Source: Selaginella moellendorffii (taxonomy: Eukaryota > Streptophyta > Lycopodiopsida > Selaginellales > Selaginellaceae). From it: a DNA stretch of 64,000 nt. The notes below the pieces were generated by a model that ran no database searches, had not been told where the DNA came from, and saw nothing but the letters and a program-made list of their open reading frames with translations. The DNA lies in contig NW_003314370.1 in NCBI RefSeq assembly GCF_000143415.4, positions 25,546 through 89,545 of the forward strand, in the 5' to 3' direction. Positions 36,005-47,093 of the stretch are shown here, piece by piece. Position numbers and translations under genes: made by a program. Numbering within the stretch: position 1 is the stretch's first letter; each line of letters starts with the position of its first letter.

Positions 36005-38400
36005 TCAAGCGACCTTGCGAACTTGAATGTGATGTGTTGACTCCGATCGCCAAATTGGCTGCTTCCCACTTTGGACCAAAGCAACCTGTTCTCCACCTTT
36101 GATCAAGCCTCGATTCTGGAAAAGAGATGATCAATCCATGCTATGACTAGAATGAAGAGATTTGGAAACTTACTTGGAGAGTGCCCAAGGCTCCAGAGAA
36201 TGTTTCTTCGGCATCATCCGAGAATTCCATAAAGATTGGCCTTACACCATGGTACAAAGCCAGACGTCTTTGAAGTTTCTTACTGAGAAAGAGAAATAGA
36301 GAAGAGCTGTGAGTTAGCAACGTAGAAAAGAGCCAGAGGGATGAGCTTACTCGTTTGTGAAGGCAAAGACAGTCCCCACGGGACGGTAATGACTCAAGAG
36401 GGCAGCCATGAAACCGCTCCTCGTGAAGACCAGGATCGATGTTCCTAGCGTGTTTGCCATCATCGTTGCGTGATAAGCAAACATTTCGCTCATGTGATTC
36501 TGACAACAAAGAAAAAGGAAATGTTACGAAACGGACATGGCAAACAGAAGAAAGAAACCTTAAAAGCACGTCCAAGAGTGCAAGGTGAATCCTCCTCGGA
36601 AAGTGTAGCCTCAGTTCGCAAGGCCACAGTGTGCATCACTCTCACTGCTTTGAGGGGATACCTGTAAAATAGAATAGTTTAAAGCAGACAAGCGAGAAGG
36701 CAGCAGGAACGAGATATTACTTTCCGTGAGCCGTTTCTCCCGAGAGCATTATCCCATCGGCACCTTCCCGCACAGCGATAGCAATGTCCGAGACCTCGGC
36801 CCGCGTGGGTGTCGGATGGTTTATCATGCTCTCTAACATGTTGGTCGCCACAATAACTGGCTTACCTTTCTCTCGGCACTTGGTAATAATCTCATCCTGC
36901 TCGAACCAAGCGGAAAACGGAAGCTTGAATCACATTAAGTTTCTAGAGAGCGAGAACGAACCTGAAGGAGGGGCACGTCTTCAATAGGAAGCTCGGCACC
37001 AAGATCTCCTCTAGCAACCATAGCCTGGATACGCAAAAGAATGCGATATAATTCTCAAGAAACGGCGTAAAGTAAACCTTAGTCTTACCCCGTCACTAGC
37101 ATCGATAATGGATTGAAGATTTGGTATCGAATCAGCACTTTCGATCTTCACAATAATATGAATATCCGCCGAGGACTCTGTCAGACAATTAATTTCAGTC
37201 CAAGAAATATGGAAAACAAAAGAACAATGGTTATGCTTGCTTACTTTGTAAATACGACTTCAGTTCATGCACTACCTGCGCGTCCTTAACGAAAGAAAGA
37301 GCATAGTAGTCTACCTCATTCTCCACACCAAACTTGATGTCCTCCCAATCCTTCTCCGTTATTGAAGGAAGGGTAGCACTCTTCCCTCTGACATTAAGGT
37401 GACGTCGAGAGTTGAGCTCGCCACCATCGAGAACCTCACAGCCCACGGTATCACTTGTTTTCCATTTCACAAGGAAGGCCATCATTCCTCCTAGTGAAGA
37501 AATAAACAGGATGATAAGCACTTGCAAGAAAAACCTTCGCATAAAACCCACCGTCAACAAGAAGAGTGTCATTAACCTCGACATCGTTCACAAAATCATC
37601 GTAATTGACACTGACGGACTTCTCAGTGCCAACACCACGCTTGATCGTGAACGAGAACTCATCTCCTTTTTCTAGCTTGATTGGTTGAGGAAGATCTCCG
37701 CTCCTTACTTCCGGTCCCTGAAAAGAAGCAAAAAAGAGAAACCATGAACACCAGAAAATAAAAACATGATCTTCCCACCTTGGTATCCAGCATGATAGCG
37801 ATCACATTATCAGCGGATTTCGCGTTATACTCCTTGACGAGATCGATCACCTTCTTGTGAGAAGCATGGTCTCCATGCGACATGTTGAGCCGTGCTACGT
37901 TCATGCCAGTCTCCGCGAGCTTCCAGATCATCTCACGGGTGTTGGTCGATGGCCCGATAGTGCAAACAATCTTCGTCTTGCGCTGGAAGCTCGGTTTCGT
38001 CCACATCCCTCCGGGTTTGTCGATCGCAGGCACGACCTATGATGCGACAGAGCGAAATTCCACGCAAAGATCACACCGCATTCGACATGCAAGGCGGAAG
38101 AACACTCACCGGCATCGTGTCCGTGACGAAATCCTTGCCTCCATCCTGCGGCGACATCGGGATGATCTGCTGCTGCTGCTGGAGGAGCGTCGCCCTGGCC
38201 GCGGCCAATCTTTTCCTCTGCGCCGCGGCAAGCCTTGCGCTCCGGGGTGCAACACCACAGCGGATCCTCGTCCCCGTGAACTGGCTGCACAGGCGGTGGC
38301 ACGGATCATCCAGCGCTCCAAAATCCAGCAGGGAGGAAGAAGAACACACGGATCCAGGTGCCGCCATCGCCATCACAGGAGAGGAGCGAGCAAAAACCAT
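36005..38400 (-). CDS. PKP2: Plastidial pyruvate kinase, beta subunit type
   Basis: The enzyme converts phosphoenolpyruvate and ADP to pyruvate and ATP in plastids, feeding fatty-acid synthesis. Eleven exons (38400-38110, 38036-37779, 37717-37552, 37490-37245, 37177-37089, 37024-36962, 36896-36721, 36661-36559, 36499-36351, 36282-36174, 36115-36005) join to 586 residues. Residues 1 to about 95 are Ala/Arg/Ser-rich and acid-poor, as in a chloroplast transit peptide. Then [70 protein letters not shown] (PEP/metal site), [18 protein letters not shown] and [20 protein letters not shown] follow. The C-terminus [14 protein letters not shown] is typical of the plastid beta isoform (PKP2/PKP3). Exon 3 must use the donor at 37551, not the in-frame-looking GT two bases on, to restore VDGGMM. 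Catalytic residues appear intact. Confidence 0.96.
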
Positions 38401-39083
38401 GGAACGGGGGTTCCAGAATTCGCAATTTGATGGCCATTCCGCCCCGGGAGGTGGACGGTCGAGATCAGAAGGGCCGGCCGACGATATTTCTGAGGGGGAA
38501 TGCGAGGGCTGGATATCCGACGGCCCAGAATCTGCCGCGAGGTCAATGACTGTACGGCCTCACACGTGCATCCATGGCCCAGAACTAGCTGAATATGCTC
38601 GATATGCTTTAAACTGGCGGCATATGCGACGGAATCTTTTCATACGCCCTAGAATGCCAAAGCGGGATTCACTCCTTGTGATAAGTCAATTTGCGCCAGA
38701 GGGAGAGGCGAGGGCGCCGCTCGGCCGCCACAAATCCCCGCGGGATTGCTCCTCGATCAATCGGCGCGCTGCTGCTCCACTCGCGATCTATGGCCCGGCC
38801 GTGGCGATCGATCTGCTGTAAGTTTTCTTTCCTTCAAGATTTTTCCGGGGTCAGCAGCATTTATTGCTCCGCATTTACGCACGACAGCATTCTAGCCGCG
38901 GGCGCGAGGAGAGGAGCTGCGATCTCTCCCCAGCATTCTCGAGAAATTGGGGGAAAAATTATTTCCTTCTTCCAGAGATCGAACAAGATTATCCAGGGGT
39001 GGGGCGGCTAAACAGGAAAATTTACACAGCAGGATTTGTCCCGTCCGCGACGGCATCGAACGGCTGTCAATTTTGTGGTAGCC
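38401..39083. promoter_or_regulatory. Divergent promoter region, pyruvate kinase / BASL-like gene
   Basis: The 683 bp lie between two divergent ATG codons, so both promoters are here. The first ATG for the plus gene is at 39084. No other coding sequence is recognised. Assigning one shared bidirectional promoter is an inference from spacing. Confidence 0.45.
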
Positions 39084-40195
39084 ATGGTTTTATCTCCTAC
39101 AAAGGATCCAAAGAGGAATCGCAAGCCATGGATGGATAGGCAGCAGCATCAGCGCGAGCAGCAGGAAAGCTGGCTCTCTCCGGAGCTCTTTCTGGAGAAC
39201 CTGGGCAACACGGAGAATGGTTTCGCGAGCAGCAAGCTGGAATCGGTGCTGCAAAACTCAGATTTGCAGAACAGGCAGAGATCCGAGACGGTGGCGAGCA
39301 ACAAGGGGGCAATTCACGATGAGTCTCGGTGTCACGACAGGGAGCAAGAGCTAGACGGTGTAGAAGACAAAGGAAAAGAATTGGAACAGCCAACAACAAA
39401 TGCGGTGGTGGACTTAGACAACAAAGGAGGAAGGGAGCTAGGAGAAGAAGAGCATGAGAATGGCGACGCTCCAAAACTGAGAAACCAGGACGATGATCTC
39501 CCAGATTCGTCAGAGCTGGAAGAAAGAGAGGTGGTTTCAAGCTCCACAACTCCCAGCTTCAGGGAAGAATCCGCGGGATCACGTCAAGGATTCGAGGAGA
39601 CGACTCTTGGACAGGGAAAGGATCAAACACCGGAGGAAAGAACTGCGGTAGCGGTCCAAGGCTCATTAATGGAGGAGGACGCGACGACTACTTCTACCAC
39701 TTTGTCACCACCACCATTGGCAGGAGGCGAGCTGGAGCTCGACCACAACTACAAGGAGGATCTCATCGGTACTCTCAGCCCTCGACGTAAAGACCGGATC
39801 TTGAGGCCAGCGCGAGGCTCTTCTCGAGCGTCGCAAGATTTTGACGAGGGCGAGGACGCGGACGTAGCGCCGCTGCCATTCTCTGGGCCGATATCTCTGT
39901 CTGGGTACTCGGGTCCCATTTCCGGGGGGAGCATTTCAAGGCGCTCAGACGGCAGCAGTACGAGTACGCGGTCCTTCGCATTCCCAATGTAAGTTGCGGT
40001 TTTTCTTTTACGTGTTCGTTCTTACGTAGCTAACGCAATGGTTTCTTCTCTGTTTTTCTTACCAGTTTGCCATTCGAATGGAACGCCAGCCCCGCTCGAA
40101 TGCCGCCGCCGGTCAGTCGAGGAAGCTACTGGCGAAACAAACGAGAGTGGTGCTTGCGTTGTCTTTGCTGCTCCCGTCCTTCCACGCATCCTTGA
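39084..40195 (+). CDS. Acidic protein with C-terminal FxFP motif, BASL-related/gar2-like family
   Basis: Two exons, 39084-39988 and 40066-40195, give 344 residues. Residues 1-270 are acidic and low-complexity (Glu, Asp, Gln, Ser) without a fold. The conserved part is C-terminal: PLPFSGPISLSGYSGPISGG, SRRSDGSSTSTRSFAFPI and LPFEWNASPARM, followed by a basic/aromatic WRNKREW and a cysteine cluster CLRCLCC (331-337). This combination is shared by plant proteins annotated as 18S pre-ribosomal gar2-like and by the polarity protein BASL, where FxFP (here FAFP, 298-301) docks MPK3/6. The cysteine cluster next to basic residues suggests S-acylation and membrane attachment. A polarity or MAPK-scaffold role is inference; the gar2 name has no functional support here. 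The intron falls inside the FAFPI/LPFEW block, so only the spliced form carries it. Confidence 0.8.
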
Positions 40196-41057
40196 GGTTT
40201 GTGTTTGTGTGTAGCTCTTTTGGTTGCTGCTAGGTGTAGGAAGTCTTTCTCTCCTTTCCTTAATTCGCTGGTTTTTGTTTCCTTTCTTTTCCATTTTTGT
40301 TCGGAATTACTTGTATATACAGTTTCTAGCGTTTATTTAATCGCCCATAACCGTGGGTTTGTTGACAATAAATTTAGACCACAATGTCGCCCAAAAGGAA
40401 TCTGCGTAGAATCTTGAAGGGTATTTGGTGATTATTCTAAATCAAGAGGAAAGAGAAAGGGGAATCCTAGCATGGAGAGGGAGGCGGAGAAGGACATACA
40501 AAGCATCTAGATAGTACTGACTCACCATGCTCGCTTGTGTGTGGAGGCTACAACATTTTTGGCTGGGAACCTAGAAAAAAAAAGAGAACGCCAAAATGTA
40601 ACAGATGGTGACAAAATCTGTGTAAAGGAAGATCAATGTGCTGATATCTAAAAACGAGGGCCAAAGATCCAAGCATCAAGTTGGAGTTCTCCACAATGTT
40701 CAAGCCCATTGAGGAGCCACTCTATCAGGAGAGAAAGGTGCTCCAGAATGGAGAATGAAATACAGGGAGCCATGTCAAAGGAGCCAAAGGAGCCATTACC
40801 ATTAACAAGAATATTTTAAGAATATTTTGGCACACTAAAGAATATTTGTTAAATTTTTAGCTGAAATATTTTTATTAAATAGGTATTTTAAACCAAATTA
40901 ATAATTTTATTAAACTACCAGTATCTAATGTTAGTAGCAATAATGACTATTTAATAGAGGTTTTGCCTTCTCAACTCGTTTACAAAAGAAATTATTATTT
41001 AATATTTAATAATAAGTAATTATACTAATTATTTAAGTAAGCATCATCTAATTTATA
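40196..41057. other. 3' flank and start of repeat-rich territory
   Basis: It contains the 3' UTR of the preceding gene, then AT-rich sequence without a recognised gene. At 40346-40368 lies a 23-bp segment (CATAACCG...TTGACAA) repeated exactly at 60344-60366. Element A begins after the target duplication at about 41057-41061. Confidence 0.5.
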
Positions 41058-41061
41058 ATGT

Positions 41062-41236
41062 TGTGAGTGCTTGGAATATGGAAAAAGAATATAGAAATGT
41101 GCATATCAATTAGCCCAAAAACCCTAGTTTATATACAGGAGCGAGTGGTCCAGATTAAAACCAATCTAACGACTACCAAAATCCCATTATATTAATATTA
41201 GTATACAGCATTGTAACCATATACTTGGCCTTCATA
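41062..41236 (-). repeat. 3' LTR of element A
   Basis: It aligns over its whole length with 45959-46132 and with the LTR-like blocks at 46208-46402 (inverted) and 57690-57939. It contains TATATA followed by a run of CTAGGGTTTTTGGGC on the minus strand, a probable core promoter. Confidence 0.9.
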
Positions 41237-41237
41237 T

Positions 41238-41252
41238 CATCCCCTCCTCTTG
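41238..41252 (-). other. Polypurine tract of element A
   Basis: On the minus strand the bases AAGAGGAGGGGATGA lie directly before the 3' LTR. This is the expected plus-strand primer site and confirms the element's direction. Confidence 0.75.
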
Positions 41253-41268
41253 GAATAATGGAAGTCCA

Positions 41269-42710
41269 TCAGGGTTCTCTTGTAGATAGGCTAGGATCTG
41301 AAGGAATGTCAGGAGGAGGCATCGGTGGATCTGTAGGTGGTATTAACTGCTCCTGATCCCTTTGTATGCAGTGTTTCAACCGCTGCACATACACAATCTC
41401 TGAAGGGTCAGCCTGTTGGACATCATGCCAAACCTCATAAACTTGTGGTCCAACTTGCCACAACACTTGATATGGTCTTTTCCACTGCACAAGGAGCCCT
41501 ATACCGTAAGATGGGGAAAATAGACTAATACTAAATCATCCACTTTATACTCCGTAGATGGACAATAATGGGAGTTGTAACGCTATTGTTGTCCCACTTG
41601 TACGCGGCTTAAGTGTTTAGCAGACTTTGCTCGAACAAGTGGAAGAATTATCATCAAATATTGATCCCACGATCTAGCATCGGGAGCTCATGGCAATCGC
41701 AAAGGTAAACTCAGCTCCGTTGGTAATATTAGATCATGACCATATAAGAGTTTATATGGTGAAGCACTAACAGAACTCTGCACCCCTGACCTGATATGAA
41801 GGCATGGAACGCATCCATATCCCCCATGTCCGTGACAAGTATCCTCTTTGCCATGAACCCATTCACATATTCCTGGATGGTTCTAGTCTGCTTCAGCCTA
41901 CTCAGCTCATCTCTCAGATGCTGAGTGGCATTCGGAGGAACGTATGTTGCGCGGATCCTCGCCTTCATCATGTCCTGACATAGGCATACCAAAGAAATGG
42001 CAAATAACCATCCCAATCCGAATGCTAAAAGTTCACATACTTCACAATCATCCCTTTGAATGTCCAAACAAGCCATTCCACCAGACCGTCTGATTGTGGA
42101 TGATAAGCACTTATGAAAGTGTGGCGTATCCCCAACTGAGACGTTAAAACATGAAATGCCTCAACCATAAATGCGGGACCATTATCTAAAAGAATCCGCT
42201 CTAGACAAGAATGCTGGAACACCACTCGATTAAAAAAGAAGTATCCAATAACAGTTGCAGAGGTGCTAGCAAGAGCACCAACTTCCACCCAACGAGTCAA
42301 GTAGTCAGAAGCAATAATAACATACTCATTGCCAGTAGTCGACTATGGAAAAAGTCCCATAAGATCAAATGCAACCAACTCAAACGGACGGGAAATTGTA
42401 ATTGACTCCAACCGTCCTTCTGCAGCACGAGGGGGAGTATTACGAGCTTGGCACCAAACGCAACTATACACATACCAGATAATATCACGTCACATCTCCA
42501 GCCAATAGAAAGACCTGCGTAGCTTCTCGGTCACACGATGATGTCCTATATACCCACCTAGAATAGAAAAATCATGGTAGGCATGGAGAAACCACTGAAT
42601 AAAGATAGAAGGCACCACCAGCCGTAAATGATCATCTGAATCTGTCTCCACAAAATAAAGAAGGCCATCTTCAAGGTGATATTGAGAATGTAAATGTCGG
42701 AAAGGCAAGT
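41269..42710 (-). pseudogene. Integrase and polyprotein C-terminus of element A
   Basis: Minus-strand pieces in order: the N-terminal part ending HHRVTEKLRRSFYWLEM (about 42490-42545), the catalytic core with ERILLDNGPAFMVEAF (about 42165-42215) and YHPQSDGLVEW (about 42075-42115), and a C-terminal segment with YQVLWQVGPQVYEVW and YVQRLKHC (about 41360-41480) that resembles the last part of gypsy polyproteins. A foreign gag piece interrupts the region at about 41785-41975, and stops separate the segments. No intact integrase is encoded. Confidence 0.8.
41785..41975 (-). pseudogene. Gag fragment of another gypsy family lodged in the integrase region
   Basis: The minus-strand frame here reads KARIRATYVPPNATQHLRDE and SRLKQTRTIQEYVNGFMAKR, a capsid (gag) signature of gypsy elements (FVPPxxxxxLRDEL...L.Q...V.EY...F). 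The flanking minus-strand sequence is integrase (DGYLPFLWYAYV before, SASPYKLLYGHD after). The fragment differs from element A's own gag, so it is an insertion or template-switch product. Confidence 0.65.
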
Positions 42711-42959
42711 CATCAGCAAGTGATGAAGGATTCTTAAACCCATCTTGAAGCCTTCAAATCCATAACTCAATCTTTTGAGCCTTGCAAACCTCATCAAGAG
42801 AAGGTAGATCTTGCTCTGTGACTTGTGGACAATGAACGTCAAATACAACAACTGCTGATGGCACAGAATCCTTGTCTAGAAAATCCACAAATACTGGAAC
42901 AACAGACTCATCAAAAATATGAAAAAAGAGTGGAGAAGGAATAGGAGCTTGAGAAAGAG

Positions 42960-43490
42960 CATCAACATCAGCCATAGAACTCTTTGGGCGATGAACAACA
43001 TCAAAATCATATATTTAAAACTTCAAAGCCCAAGTTTTTCTGCTTCAATAATGAAGTAATAACAGCATCTTCACCTTCAAGTAACGTTCAAGAACTATGT
43101 AGATATGCATAAAGTTTCTTAAAACCCCAAACTGCCACTAAATATTCCTTCTCTGTCGTGGAGTAGTTCACCTCTGCTAGTTGTAACATATGGCTTGTAT
43201 ATGCAATGGGATGACGCTAACAAGGCACACTCAAGCTTTCTTGCATCAACACCTCCAAGACCAATATCAGAAGCATCTACGAGCAAAATAAAAGGTCAAG
43301 TGTAGTCAGGATATGCCAAAACCAGAGGAGTCGTTAACAGCTCTTTGAGATCCAAAAACGCCCACTCACAATCTGAAGACCAGATGAAAGATGATGTTGA
43401 TGACTTCAACAACACTCGCAACGGTGTAATGCGATCAAAAAGATGATCCACAAAATGACCGAGATACTGCACCTTGCTCAAGAAGCGTTA
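42960..43490 (-). pseudogene. RNase H region of element A
   Basis: Minus-strand translation gives pieces such as FLDLKELLTTPLVLAYPDYT, then ASDIGLGGV-like and NYSTTEKEYLVAVWGFKKL, which are the connection and RNase H domains of gypsy polyproteins. Stops and a frameshift break the frame. Confidence 0.75.
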
Positions 43491-43639
43491 CACATCATTC
43501 ACACACTTCGGAGTAGGGAACTTTAGAACAGCCACAAGTTTGTCAAGATCAACTTGCAAACCCTCACGAAAAATACAGTACCCAAGTTGCATCTTTAGAC
43601 ATAAACACACACTTTGACCACTTCAACTTTAAACCAATG

Positions 43640-44340
43640 TCCCGTAGCCAATTCAGCACTTTACACACATCATGAATGTGCTCCTCCCCTCTAAGTGAAT
43701 CAAGACATCATCAATGAAGTCAGCAGTCACCTTTGGCATATCACAAAGAACCTCGTCCATCATCCACTGGAAAGTTGCTGGAGTATTATTCAAACTAAAC
43801 AGCATCACCAAGAACTTGTACAAACCAAATGATGTACGAAAAGCAGTTTTAAGAATATCTTCTTCAGCCATTGGTACTTGTTAGTACCCAGAAGCAAGAT
43901 CTAACTTGGTGAACTAACGACTTCGCACCAGACAATCCAAGAGATCAGTAGTGTGAGGAAGAGGGTACACATTCAGGATCGTCACTTCATTTAACGGACG
44001 ATAGTTAATGCAAAAACGAATACTCCCATCAGGCTTCGTCACAAGATGAGGTTCACATGCCCAAGGACTCTGTGACTTCCGAATAACACCCTTCTCCAAC
44101 ATCTCCTTGAGTTTGCACATAAAATCTTGATCTCCTTAGGTGACCGACGATGAACAAGAACCTTGATTGGACGAGCATCCCCAGTTGGAATCAGATGACG
44201 TATGGCAATCTTGGCCCCAAATGATAAGTCAAATTCAAAGAGATCAGAATACTCCTTCATGAGCCGGTTAACCGCTGCAACGTAAAGATTGTCAGAGGGA
44301 TCGGAAAAGGGAAGAGCAGAACAAAACAGAAACATAGAAG
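43640..44340 (-). pseudogene. Reverse transcriptase region of element A
   Basis: Minus-strand pieces include WACEPHLVTKPDGSIRFCIN, YRPLNEVTILNVYPLP, AFRTSFGLYKFLVMLFSLNN, TPATFQWMMDEVL and the catalytic block FIDDVLIHL, where the usual Y of YxDD is replaced by F. Several stops separate them, so no working enzyme is made from this copy. Confidence 0.85.
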
Positions 44341-44542
44341 GAAATAATGGGGGAACAAAAGTAATGGAAGTAGAGGTAGAAGTAGAGGGACGAAAAGGTA
44401 CAGAAGTAAGAAGAATGGATGAAACATAAGGAAGTATGAGACAAAGGGGAAAAGCCTCAAAGTCACACTTGACATGATCTCACTGCAACCAATCCATACC
44501 AAAAATGAGGTCAAAAGCTTGACTCAACACCACCCGCAATGA

Positions 44543-44780
44543 CTACAACTCAAGCTCAAGATTGCCCACACACACAACCAAGTCCACCTCATCCCATGCA
44601 CATGCATGTGTACAACTGTTGCCACAAAGAATGAAAACTGGTTTTGCTACATGATGCAAGTGTAGACGGCAACGTGTGGCAATAGGTCGAGTAATAAAAG
44701 ATAAACTCAAACCTGTATCAACCAACACGGAGAGAATAATAAGAGACCTCTTGTTATAAAAACGAGTTTGGAAAGTAAAT
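44543..44780 (-). pseudogene. Retropepsin region of element A
   Basis: The minus strand encodes ILSVLVDTGLSLSFITRPIA, with the DTG active-site triplet of an aspartic protease, followed by a Cys/His-rich tail. It sits between gag and RT as expected. Confidence 0.7.
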
Positions 44781-44999
44781 ACTGGATGAACTGGTGCCGA
44801 GTGAACCCCTTGATGATACTCCCGAAAGAAAGATGGAGGGGTCATTGATTTATTCGTGCAAGGTCCTTCCATTACTTGCGCGACTCCTCATTTCTCGAAT
44901 GCATCTCGGTGTCCAAACCTTCCACTGCAGCAGCACCAACGGGACGTTGCTGACGCCAAGGTCTCCACCCAGGAAATGGAGGTCGCCAATCTAGAAAAT

Positions 45000-45723
45000 G
45001 CCGATAACGCCAACAAGTATGACCAACTTCATCACATGCCCAGCAGCGAACATAGGAATTGGAGCTAAAGGACGTGTAGCGAGAAGTGGAAGAAGCGACG
45101 TTTCATAACATTATACTAAGTGAAGAGCATTATCAAGGGTGGCGGGAGCAAGTGCATGCACAAGTCCAACAAGATCTTGATGAAGTGTTAGCCACAACGT
45201 TCCTAGCTTGATCCGCTCCGACATATTTGGCTCCATACAAAGTAAAACCGGTTCAGAAACTAATGCCAAATTGCATCATCGACTCAAATGGCCCTTGGCA
45301 AAGACAATGCAATTGTTAGAAGGCATCATCACAATCGTCAGCATGTCCAAAAGCACGTTTGAAAATGTCCGAAAGAACACTCCAATCCCCCCGAGTGGCT
45401 GCTCTCAAACCATTGTACCACTACATCGCCATCCCTTGGAGACACGTAGGGAATTCACGCAAACGTCGAACATCATCCCAAGAATGATATGTGGCAATCA
45501 CTGTGAAGTGATCGAACAAATAGTACACATCATCCCTAGGATTCCCATGAAAGAACTCCGGTCAAACACGAGGATTGCCACCAAGAGCAGGAGGAGGAGT
45601 TGTACCACGTGCCATGAACGTTGCCATCAACTGAGTTTGGTTGTTCAATTGCAAATGCATAGCATCAAACAATTGTACCAACTGTTGCTCCAGAGTCAAA
45701 GGAGGAGATTGCTGATCTGCCAT
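45000..45723 (-). pseudogene. Gag region of element A
   Basis: The frame opens with an ATG at 45723 and MADQQSPPLTLEQQLVQLFD, continues through a capsid-like region with internal stops, and reaches a degenerate zinc knuckle (CWACDEVGHTCWR, about 45005-45045) in which the last Cys is missing. The same start region is recognisable at 46553 (+) and about 57495 (-), which ties copies A, B and C to one family. Confidence 0.7.
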
Positions 45724-45958
45724 GAAGATGAACGAAAAAGAAAGAGCAAAAGAAGATAAATGACAAAAATCTAGAAGGAAATAGTAGATCTAAACAATGC
45801 AAAAAGCTAAATCTAAACCAAAATCCTGAAAAACAAAAGAATAAAAGAAAGGAAATGGAAAAAACTAGATCTAAACAATGCAAAAGCTAGATTTAAACTA
45901 AAATCCCAAATCCAAGCACTCTTCAGGGACAATCAAAGGTGCCCCTCACCTCCATCAA

Positions 45959-46132
45959 TATGAGTGCTTGGAATATGAAAAAGGAATATAGAAATGTATA
46001 TATCAATTAGCCCAAAAACCTAGTTTATATATAGGAGCGAATGGTCCGGATTGAAACTAATCCAACAGCTACCAAAATCCCACTACGCTAATATTAGTAT
46101 ACGGCATCGTAGCCATACACTTGGCCCTCACA
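45959..46132 (-). repeat. 5' LTR of element A
   Basis: Partner of 41062-41236. Its inner end is followed on the minus strand by a leader carrying TTGATGGAGGTGAGGGGC. A related TTGGTGGAGGTGAGGGC occurs at the corresponding place at 63688, so this leader block is conserved in the family and may be the primer-binding site. Confidence 0.88.
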
Positions 46133-46207
46133 ATGTGTATTTATGTTAAATTTTTCATTATTACATAAAATCCCTATTATATGAAATGTTATATATTATT
46201 TTAGATA

Positions 46208-47093
46208 TGTGAGTCTATACAATACCATATACTAATATGAGTATATAGCTATAATTCTGTATACTAATAGTAGCATAGTGGGATTTTAATAGCTATTGGA
46301 TTAATTTCAATTCGGATTACTCACTCCTATATATAAACTAGGGTTTTTAGGCTAATTAATATGCACATTTCTATATTCCATTTTCATATTCCATACACTT
46401 ACATTAGTGGAATTAAGCAGTTTTGATTGTCCCTGAAGAGTGCTTGGATTTAGGATTTTACTTTAAATTTAGCTTTTGCATTGTCTAGATTTCCCTTCCT
46501 TCATAAGTTTTTCAATTTCTTTTCTTTTGCTTTTTCCTTTTCATTTATTTTCATGATGAAGCAACAACTTCCTCCTCCTTTGACTCTAGAGTAGTAATTG
46601 GTGCAATTACTTGATATTATATGGTTGCAGTGGAATAATTAGACTCAGTTGATAGTAATATTTATGACATGTAATACAACTCCTACTCTTACTACTAATC
46701 CTCATGTCAAGCTAAACTTCTACTGTGAGAATCCTGAGAAGTGTGCTTGGTCAACGCCATCCTATTGCATATATTAGCTGTACATTACAACTAGTAAAGG
46801 TGAATTACTCCATGAAAAAAAAAGAGTTTTTAGTAGCAGTTTGGGGTTTCAAAAAACTTCATACATATCTACATGGTTTTTAGACATTACTAAAAAGTGA
46901 TCATGCTATCATTACTTCATTATTAAAGCGGAAGGACTTAGTTGGTCGTACAGCTCAGTGGAATTTGAAACTTTAGATATATAATTTTGATATTGTTCAT
47001 TGTCTGGGGAGTTTTATGGTTGATGTTAATGCCCTTTTTTGAGCTCCTTTTTCTTCTTTGCTCTCTTCTCATATTTTTGAGATATTGTAGACA
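46208..47093 (+). mobile_element. Internally deleted gypsy copy C, opposite orientation
   Basis: A plus-strand relative of element A: LTR-like block 46208-46402, leader with TGTCCCTGAAGAGTGCTTGG, gag start at 46553, then an abrupt jump near 46760 from gag to RNase H sequence (NYSM-KKEFLVAVWGFKKL-type translation). Everything from mid-gag to RT is missing. It ends where the inverted copy B begins. Confidence 0.75.

Larger units (their letters stand above)
41062..46132 (-). mobile_element. Ty3/gypsy LTR retrotransposon A, complete structure but degenerate coding
   Basis: The element runs on the minus strand with both LTRs (41062-41236 and 45959-46132, about 175 bp, unusually short). LTR ends are TGTGAG...CTCACA on the right copy. 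It is flanked by the direct repeat AATGT (41057-41061 and 46132-46136; the terminal A is shared, so ATGT is the minimal duplication). A polypurine tract lies next to the 3' LTR. On the minus strand the order is gag, protease, RT, RNase H, integrase, the Ty3/gypsy order. Many stops and frameshifts make it non-autonomous now. The sequence after the 5' LTR is not the usual tRNA-Met site, and the primer tRNA was not identified. Confidence 0.9.
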
